This document shows, piece by piece, positions 22,611-28,319 of a DNA stretch of 28,319 nucleotides; position 1 is the stretch's first letter; every line of letters starts with the position of its first letter. The stretch is from a virus. The translations under genes and the position numbers were made by a program. A model generated the notes under the pieces. The model searched no databases, was not told the DNA's origin, and was given only the letters and a program-made list of their open reading frames with translations. Location: IMG/VR virus record IMGVR_UViG_3300022929_000148, positions 1-28,319 of that record; one strand, given 5' to 3'.

Positions 22611-24527
22611 ATGGCCGATTACGGAGAAAATCCGGTAACAGATCCGGATAACATAAGCTATGCTGCATTGACAGGATCGATTGCAGCAGGTTGGGTAGGA
22701 AATACAGACGATGAACTGTTGATTGACTATACAAACAAAAGAATTGCTTTAAAAGTTCAGGGAACTCTTGAGGACGATGGTATTACTTTGAAAGCAATCT
22801 ATTCAAAACTGAAGGATGCTTGGCAGTCGGATACAAGCGGTGCGGGGTCTTCGAACGTTCTTATTCGTTTCCCTTTCCCAATGGTTCCTATTACGGACGA
22901 GCAGTTTCAGTTGGTAGAAGGTTGGAATTGGGATAAAACTCAAACTTCTGGATCCGCAACTGCGACTACTCCCGAGTTGATTCGTACTGGCGGTTGGCAG
23001 GTAGTAAACACCGCAGGACAAACTACAGAAGAATGGGCGGGCGTCATTTCACTTGGCGATCTACCTGCAGGTACTCAGGTATACTTTGACCAGCAAAACG
23101 ATGAAACTACCGACAATACTCTAGATTTCAAACTTACGCGTAAAGTAAACCAGGCTGTTCAACTTTATAGGGACGATAACGGCGATGGCACACCAGACTT
23201 TAACTACCGCGGATACTTTAAGATGTTCGTCCGTGAATGGCAACGTACTTACTCTGCTTCAGCATTTACAGACATCGGTGTGACAACAGCTACTTATCAG
23301 GCGTATCGTTTCCCTCTTACAAACGCTGCTGATTTGAAAGTTCCTCATGCAGAAACAATCGTAGCAGGAACAGGTATTTCTTGTACTGCAGCTTCTGACG
23401 GTGATCTTCATACTTATACAGTCGCAGCAGGCCATGGTGTAACTGCAGGAGAAAAGATTTCTGTATCCGGATTTAGTTCAGAAACAGCATTTAACATTAC
23501 AAATGAATCTGTTACTGCAGTAACTGCAACTACTATTGTAGTAGATGCGGCAACCCCTGCTGCAAATGCTGCTTCAGACACTGGCGGTACATTGAAGCTT
23601 CCTGTATTTGACAACATGTTTATTGAGTACTCAAGAGATACTGCCGATGCTAGAACTTTACTAGTAGACATTAAGGGAACTCACGATACTGGTAGTGTTT
23701 CTTATGTTGTTGGCGATGTAGTACAATCTACAAATAGTGAATGGTACATTGCTATTCTGAATCATACTTCTTCCGCTACGGACCCTTCAGCTGACGCAAC
23801 TAATTGGGCTGCTTTTGACTTCGATCGTGAGATTAGTGCAGGTTCCGGTAACTACTATGCGTTTAATGTAGCTGTAGACGGCGACGACGATACGGCAAAC
23901 TATAATGATGGTGCTGCAAACACGCAGGAAATCTACGAGTTTACTCAGTATAAACTACGTCAAGCAACTAACATTGATGAAACCGCAGTTGGTGTAGCTA
24001 ATGCTGACACAGTTATTGGAAAAACTGCTGACCAGCTACTAACTTTTGTAGGTGATACTCTTGTAACATCTCAAGGTGTTTATGTAGACTCATTTGAATC
24101 AGAAGACATTAACTCTATTGATTTCTTTGACTACACAAATACTGTACGTCGTTATGATTTTGTTGCTTTCTTGACACTTAACTTTGGTCAGAACTTGATT
24201 GATGATACTAATGCAATTTATAAAATATTCTTCACAACTTCAGATGATGGTAATTTTGGTCAATCTACGGCTGAGCTTGTAGAAACTAATACTACTGGAA
24301 CGTTTATGGAAGGTACTGTATCTGGAGCATCTTCAGTTAGCCTTTCTTACAACTACGATGGAAACATTCAACGTGGTGGTGGAACGGGTGGAACTGACGC
24401 GGCTATTACTGCAGTAGCTATTGGTCTTACAAAAGGCCAGTATGTTAAGACTACAGGTACAATTGCTCGTAGTAAAACAAACAGTGTATCACTTGTTGCT
24501 GCATTGGAGAGAAACTACCAAGAGTAA
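22611..24527 (+). CDS. Probable abundant tail-associated structural protein with a CBM5/12-like segment
   Basis: The 638-aa acidic protein has an N-terminal part (NTDDELLIDYTNKRIALKVQ, DDGITLKAIYSKLKDAWQSD, RFPFPMVPITDEQF, residues 30-105) of a type I have seen in marine phage structural proteins without a defined function. Residues about 254-330 form a beta module (HGVTAGEKISVSGF ... ATTIVVDAATPA). Residues about 361-402 (SYVVGDVVQSTNSEWYIA ... DPSADATNWAAF) fit the aromatic pattern of chitin-binding type 3 / CBM5/12 modules. The C-terminus resumes the first domain type. AGGAG 7 nt before the ATG is a strong ribosome site. Arg codons are mainly CGT, as in the capsid gene and unlike most neighbours, which points to high expression. 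A strong hairpin follows. Confidence 0.5.
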   Translation: MADYGENPVTDPDNISYAALTGSIAAGWVGNTDDELLIDYTNKRIALKVQGTLEDDGITLKAIYSKLKDAWQSDTSGAGSSNVLIRFPFPMVPITDEQFQLVEGWNWDKTQTSGSATATTPELIRTGGWQVVNTAGQTTEEWAGVISLGDLPAGTQVYFDQQNDETTDNTLDFKLTRKVNQAVQLYRDDNGDGTPDFNYRGYFKMFVREWQRTYSASAFTDIGVTTATYQAYRFPLTNAADLKVPHAETIVAGTGISCTAASDGDLHTYTVAAGHGVTAGEKISVSGFSSETAFNITNESVTAVTATTIVVDAATPAANAASDTGGTLKLPVFDNMFIEYSRDTADARTLLVDIKGTHDTGSVSYVVGDVVQSTNSEWYIAILNHTSSATDPSADATNWAAFDFDREISAGSGNYYAFNVAVDGDDDTANYNDGAANTQEIYEFTQYKLRQATNIDETAVGVANADTVIGKTADQLLTFVGDTLVTSQGVYVDSFESEDINSIDFFDYTNTVRRYDFVAFLTLNFGQNLIDDTNAIYKIFFTTSDDGNFGQSTAELVETNTTGTFMEGTVSGASSVSLSYNYDGNIQRGGGTGGTDAAITAVAIGLTKGQYVKTTGTIARSKTNSVSLVAALERNYQE

Positions 24528-24534
24528 ATTTATA

Positions 24535-24562
24535 GGGGGTACTTCGGTGCCCCCAATCCTTT
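24535..24562 (+). terminator. UUCG-capped hairpin after the 638-aa gene
   Basis: An 8-bp stem, GGGGGTAC (24535-24542) with GTGCCCCC (24547-24554) including one T-G pair, closes a TTCG tetraloop. Only AATCCTTT follows, so termination may be partial. Its design is very like the hairpin after the capsid gene and would protect the 3' end of the upstream message. Confidence 0.65.
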
Positions 24563-24573
24563 AAGGAGTTAAA

Positions 24574-25134
24574 ATGTTTAAAAGAAGCGATGTAAGGCTA
24601 GTAGGGTATAGAATGAAAGCAGGGGTTGATCTTGTAAAACCTCACTTATTAGAAATCATTCCACACCTAGAGCAAGCAATGGCTGATGAAGATACTTGGG
24701 AAGGTTTTGCCGAGTATTGGGATGTAATAGTAAAACCTGACAGAATTATACGCGTTGCTACAGAAAATGATGAAGTCTTTATCAATGATTTCTGTGTAGC
24801 AATGAGAACAAAGCTCGCAATGGGTATGGCTTTAGAAGATATTCTAGAAACATTCTCAGTAAGAGAGCAAAACATTTATGAAATTATCAAGATAAATTAT
24901 TTAGGCGACGAAGTTGATTGGTCTGAGTATAAGTTTTCGTGGACTGCTCAGATAAACAGAGAATACAATCGTATTGAGGTATTAAACCTTAAAACAGACA
25001 GAAAAGTTGTTGAGCCACCAAAACCAGAAAATCAAAAGCTCAGCAAGGCAGTAAAAGAAGTAATCACAGAAGAAGATTCAGAACTTCTTTCAAAGATTAA
25101 ATCACTTTTAGCAAAAAATACGACAGGAGAGTAA
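24574..25134 (+). CDS. Unknown 186-aa protein in the adhesin region
   Basis: I do not recognise this protein. It is charged and mostly helical in appearance: residues 1-70 include MFKRSDVRLVGYRMKAGVDL and a Trp-rich stretch (DTWEGFAEYWDVIVKPD), then DEVFINDFCVAMRTKLAMGMALEDILETFSVREQNIYEII, and a Lys/Glu-rich tail (VVEPPKPENQKLSKAVKEVITEED) that may be a flexible or coiled-coil region. There is no signal peptide or membrane segment. AAGGAG, 7 nt before the ATG, is a strong ribosome site. Its different composition from the beta-rich neighbours suggests an assembly factor or chaperone for them (inference from context only). Confidence 0.6.
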   Translation: MFKRSDVRLVGYRMKAGVDLVKPHLLEIIPHLEQAMADEDTWEGFAEYWDVIVKPDRIIRVATENDEVFINDFCVAMRTKLAMGMALEDILETFSVREQNIYEIIKINYLGDEVDWSEYKFSWTAQINREYNRIEVLNLKTDRKVVEPPKPENQKLSKAVKEVITEEDSELLSKIKSLLAKNTTGE

Positions 25135-25137
25135 TAG

Positions 25138-27468
25138 ATGGCAGGCGAAAGAAAATATACTCGGATTCCGCCCGAAAGCACAGGTGATCGTATACTCATG
25201 ATTCATACTGCCGAAATTCGGTATGACGGAAAAAACACTAATCATCGGTGGCAGATCGGAGAAATGTATATGCTCTCTGGAGGAGCTGAGTCCAACAATG
25301 ATTTTATGTTCCATGTGCATGGCGTAATAGAGGAGACCTCTACTGCAGGTGTTTTGGCTGTTCACTATAATAAAACTGCTCGCCACCAAGGGTATACTCC
25401 AGAAGATAATCAGCTTATTCAATACGAAGGAGCTACTGTTGCTACTGTAAATGGTGCTCCGGAAGACTTATATATTCCTGGCTATAATATTATGGGGTAT
25501 GATAATCCTGAGTATGGGTTGGATATTGATGTTCAGGGTTCAGCAAATGTAAGATTTACAGAAGGTCAGCCACAACTTGATGCTTGGGGAAAACTAAGAA
25601 CAGCCGGAGCAACTCTTCTCGGGGACTATGTATTTTCTTCTTTGGGCGTTTTACAAGAGAATTTTTCTACAGTAGCGACACAAGCAGGGGCGAGCGCTAC
25701 CTTCGGGAGCGAAACATCTTTTGTTCGATATGATAATGATAAAAGAGGTGTAGATGTTGGAGTCACTAATCCAAGCGATCTCGCAACTGCTACTGCAAAA
25801 ACCTATCATCATTATGTTGCAGGCTCTTCTCACCTATTTATGGGAACTTGTCTATTTAATGAAGCCGGCACTGTAAATTCCCCTACAAATAATGGAGCGA
25901 GCCGTCGATTTGGCTTATTTGACGCAAAAAATGGGTTTATGTTTCATGTTGGTCCTGATGGCGTTCTATATCTTGAACAAAGAAACTCTAATTCCGGAGC
26001 TAAAGTAGACACGCTTCTAGCTTGTTCAGATTCTGCCACAGCAACAACTCTTGGGATCGATGTTTTTAACGGAGATAAAGTAAATGGTACAAGAGGGGCA
26101 GATAATCCAAGTGGAATGTTACTTGATTTATCAAAAGATAATCAATACTGGATTGATCTGCAGTGGCACGGATCTGGAAGAGTTCGCTTTGGAACATACC
26201 ACAACGGTGCTCGTGTAACCATCCACGAATATTACCATAACAATAGATATGCTCTTCCAATGAATCAAACTGTCTCTCTTCCTTGCTGTACTGCTGTATA
26301 CGGGTATACACAGGCTGAAATTGATGCAAACCCTTACTGGGGCGCTATTGGGGGAATTACAGCAATCGATGCTAATGAAATCTACGTAAGAGAGTTCAGT
26401 CAAGCTGTATGGACAGAAACCGATCTAGATTTGCAGCAGCTCGGAAATCAAAAAACATACTCTACAGGACATTTGCCTGTAACAGGGACTGGATTCAAAT
26501 ATTTATTCTCTCTTGGCATTCAGCCTCTCGCGGATGACGGAGTAGATACAAATCATAGTATTGTAGTACCCACAAAAATCGTAAACATTAATTACGATAA
26601 TAATGTTACCACAACTGGACAGAATCGAGATGCAATTGTGCATTGGAGAGCTTCTACGAACACTGTCCATCATCGACGAGATTGGACACATATTCCTGGC
26701 ACTGTAATGAGAGTATCAACATCTGGAATCAACTACGAAGAGACAAATTCTGATGGCACAAGAATTTTTGAAGATATGTATAATGGAAGAGGAGAAAAAG
26801 ACCTTTCTTCTACATTTATTGGGGTTCAAAAAGGAACGTGGAAACAATCTTCTGATGATGGAGGCACCTACGAACAAGCTTTAACAAGTATTACTGGGTC
26901 TTCCACAGGTGCTACTACAGCCACGGCTGATGCGGGAAATAGCACAACATTGATTGTGGCGGATACTACAGGGATGGAAATTGGAGGAAGCATTACAGGA
27001 ACAAATATTCCTGCGGGCTCTCATATACACGAAGTAGTAGATGGCACAACTGTAGAGATTCGTCCAAATGCAACTACAGGTGCTTTTAGTGGGGGAGAAG
27101 CAATTAATTTTACAATTCCCGTAAAAGTTACTGCAACAGAAGAACGATGGACGCTTCGAGAGCCTTACACAAAAACTTTTGGTGCAAATCCAGGAGGAGG
27201 CCTATATAAAACAAGAAACTTTACTGGGTTAACTCTTTCTGACGACGATGTGTATTTATTTATTACAGGAAGAAACACAGGAGTTCTTTATGCCGATTCT
27301 TCTTTTAGTACTCCTGTAACGAGCACAGGCTCCTATAGTGGTTCTACTGCAGATTTGTTTGGTTTTATCGGCCCAGACTTTATTGTAGATTTCTTTGTTC
27401 ATGAGCAGCTTGAGTACCAAGATCCGCGCGCGATGTTTGTGATAGAGTGGAAAGAGATTAAACAGTAA
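25138..27468 (+). CDS. Large tail-associated protein with ConA-like lectin features
   Basis: The 776-aa protein starts 3 nt after the upstream stop, with GGAGAG as ribosome site. The central part has features of concanavalin A-like beta-sandwich domains seen in phage adhesins: RRFGLFDAKNGFMFHVGPDGVLYL (about 258-281 with preceding residues) and WIDLQWHGSGRVRFGTYHNG then TIHEYYHNN (about 337-368). Residues about 587-660 are a small beta module (TLIVADTTGMEIGGSITG, IPAGSHIHEVVDGTTVEIRP), a kind that recurs in phage fibres. No catalytic residues can be assigned. It is probably part of a peripheral fibre or spike contacting the host surface. It ends in a TAATG overlap. Confidence 0.55.
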   Translation: MAGERKYTRIPPESTGDRILMIHTAEIRYDGKNTNHRWQIGEMYMLSGGAESNNDFMFHVHGVIEETSTAGVLAVHYNKTARHQGYTPEDNQLIQYEGATVATVNGAPEDLYIPGYNIMGYDNPEYGLDIDVQGSANVRFTEGQPQLDAWGKLRTAGATLLGDYVFSSLGVLQENFSTVATQAGASATFGSETSFVRYDNDKRGVDVGVTNPSDLATATAKTYHHYVAGSSHLFMGTCLFNEAGTVNSPTNNGASRRFGLFDAKNGFMFHVGPDGVLYLEQRNSNSGAKVDTLLACSDSATATTLGIDVFNGDKVNGTRGADNPSGMLLDLSKDNQYWIDLQWHGSGRVRFGTYHNGARVTIHEYYHNNRYALPMNQTVSLPCCTAVYGYTQAEIDANPYWGAIGGITAIDANEIYVREFSQAVWTETDLDLQQLGNQKTYSTGHLPVTGTGFKYLFSLGIQPLADDGVDTNHSIVVPTKIVNINYDNNVTTTGQNRDAIVHWRASTNTVHHRRDWTHIPGTVMRVSTSGINYEETNSDGTRIFEDMYNGRGEKDLSSTFIGVQKGTWKQSSDDGGTYEQALTSITGSSTGATTATADAGNSTTLIVADTTGMEIGGSITGTNIPAGSHIHEVVDGTTVEIRPNATTGAFSGGEAINFTIPVKVTATEERWTLREPYTKTFGANPGGGLYKTRNFTGLTLSDDDVYLFITGRNTGVLYADSSFSTPVTSTGSYSGSTADLFGFIGPDFIVDFFVHEQLEYQDPRAMFVIEWKEIKQ

Positions 27469-28067
27469 TGCCTTCGATTCATTTCAATTACGGAGAATGG
27501 TGGAGATGGGAAACTGCTGATGCAGGAGGTTTTCCTGGGCAGAAAGTAACTTTTGACGGCCCAAATAAGCTCATTCTTGTAAATGAAGGCGAAACTTCTA
27601 TTGATATTCAGGGTGAGGTTTATAGTAACTGGAAAGAATGGTCTCTACAGAGAGACAATATGAAATACTTGGAAGCTATAAGTACTCTTGGTGGAGACCC
27701 AATTACTGAAGAAACTTTTATTGGAGATACTTACTTCTTAGAGAACGGTTGGAGAATTCAACCTTGGAATAGCTACAACGGATATATATTAGATGTAATT
27801 GGAAATATTTATACTCGGGAAGCTGGAGGAAACCCCGTAAATCCAACCAATAATGTTTCGGTTGTTCTAACTCGTTCAAACATCACGGAAACAGCAATTG
27901 TGGGCGGAGCGACTACGGAAAATCGACTGCTTGAGATCTGGCAGATACTTGGTCTCGATGCAGCAAATACACAAACAATTCGAGATACTTCAATCACTGT
28001 AGGAGATATCACACTAAGCATTACTCAAAACGGAGTAGCAGAAACAACAACAGTAGCACGATCATGA
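27468..28067 (+). CDS. Conserved tail-associated protein of unknown function (199 aa)
   Basis: The 199-aa protein has a compact pattern I associate with a phage tail protein family of undefined role: FDGPNKLILVNEGETSIDIQ, VYSNWKEWSLQRDNMKYLEAI, STLGGDPITEETFIGDTYFL, ENGWRIQPW, and NGYILDVIGNIYTREAGGNP. The C-terminus holds a helix (ENRLLEIWQILGLD) and a beta end. The first part resembles in outline the N-terminal domain of the 638-aa protein (an ID-strand followed by a YSxWK-type helix), so the two may be related. It overlaps the previous gene by TAATG and the next by ATGA. Confidence 0.6.
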   Translation: MPSIHFNYGEWWRWETADAGGFPGQKVTFDGPNKLILVNEGETSIDIQGEVYSNWKEWSLQRDNMKYLEAISTLGGDPITEETFIGDTYFLENGWRIQPWNSYNGYILDVIGNIYTREAGGNPVNPTNNVSVVLTRSNITETAIVGGATTENRLLEIWQILGLDAANTQTIRDTSITVGDITLSITQNGVAETTTVARS

Positions 28068-28258
28068 CGGCTCAAAGAAGGTTAGCAATTGCTACGAGAG
28101 GGTTCCGAGGAACTTTTGGTATTAATAATTATATTAATGAAGAATTAGTTCTCGATGAAGGAGAACTCAATGTAAATATTTTAGAGACGGTTCCAGTAGC
28201 CACAATCGAGGTAGTTTCCGTAGAAGTATCATCGTTAGATATAGAAGGAGCTTTTTAA
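28064..28258 (+). CDS. Small unknown protein (64 aa)
   Basis: The 64-aa protein begins MTAQRRLAIATRGFRGTFG and ends with a run of hydrophobic-acidic residues (VATIEVVSVEVSSLDIEGAF). The AIATRGF start is reminiscent of short proteins found in other siphophage tail regions, but I assign no function. It is coupled to the 199-aa gene by an ATGA overlap and to the next gene by a zero-spacing stop/start, so it is likely translated. No signal peptide or membrane helix is evident. Confidence 0.55.
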   Translation: MTAQRRLAIATRGFRGTFGINNYINEELVLDEGELNVNILETVPVATIEVVSVEVSSLDIEGAF

Positions 28259-28319
28259 ATGTCATTTATACAGCAAGATTTAACTTCTCAAGCTCGCGGA
28301 GATACTTGGAATTTGCAAT
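28259..28319 (+). CDS. Second BppU N-terminal-like gene (3' truncated by window edge)
   Basis: An ATG follows the previous stop directly (TAAATG). The 20 codons available read MSFIQQDLTSQARGDTWNLQ. They align without gaps to the start of the 122-aa gene at 20445 (MSYTQRDLSPLVRGDDWTLK), sharing the MS, Q, DL, RGD, W and L positions. This is most likely a paralogue with the same anchor domain; its length and C-terminal part are outside the window. Confidence 0.65.
   Translation, partial: MSFIQQDLTSQARGDTWNLQ

Overview
The window is a dense, entirely plus-strand late (virion structural) module of a long-tailed, non-contractile bacteriophage (siphovirus morphology, lambda/HK97-like logic). No packaging, lysis, replication, integration or host genes are visible, so it could be a free phage genome, a prophage segment or a metagenomic contig. 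Base composition is AT-rich. The tail-tip and adhesin proteins look like those I associate with marine phages, and the promoters and UUCG-capped hairpins would suit a (gamma)proteobacterial host, but the host is not determined by the sequence.

Layout. (1) Head and neck, 1-4087: the end of a prohead protease running in frame into an HK97-fold major capsid protein, then a gp6-like head-tail connector, a large basic neck/tail-completion candidate and a tail terminator. (2) Tail tube and assembly, 4124-9987: tail tube protein, two tail-assembly chaperone frames joined by a -1 ribosomal frameshift, and a 1277-residue tape measure protein. (3) Tail tip, 9987-20302: homologues of lambda gpM, gpL, gpK, gpI and gpJ in the lambda order. 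The gpJ homologue is very large (2452 aa) and carries three tandem 450-bp repeats. (4) Adhesin region, 20303 to the right edge: a BppU-N-like small protein, a predicted beta-helix protein, a large probably abundant protein with a carbohydrate-binding-like segment, an unknown 186-aa protein, a ConA-like 776-aa protein, a 199-aa tail-associated protein, a 64-aa protein and the start of a second BppU-N-like gene.

How it works together. The protease and capsid build the head. The connector, neck and terminator proteins join it to the tail. The frameshifted chaperones load tape measure protein while the tube polymerises. The gpM/L/K/I/J homologues build the tip, with a cell-wall hydrolase domain in gpK. 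The right-hand proteins probably form peripheral host-binding fibres or spikes.

Most genes overlap by 1-4 bp or nearly touch, which indicates translational coupling. Real gaps occur mainly around the capsid, tail tube, chaperone, post-gpJ and 638-aa genes, and these gaps hold hairpins and two near-perfect sigma70-type promoters. The most notable signals are a textbook frameshift element, two promoters each followed by a leader hairpin, recently amplified gpJ repeats, the protease-capsid fusion with an internal start, and the duplicated BppU-N-like gene.
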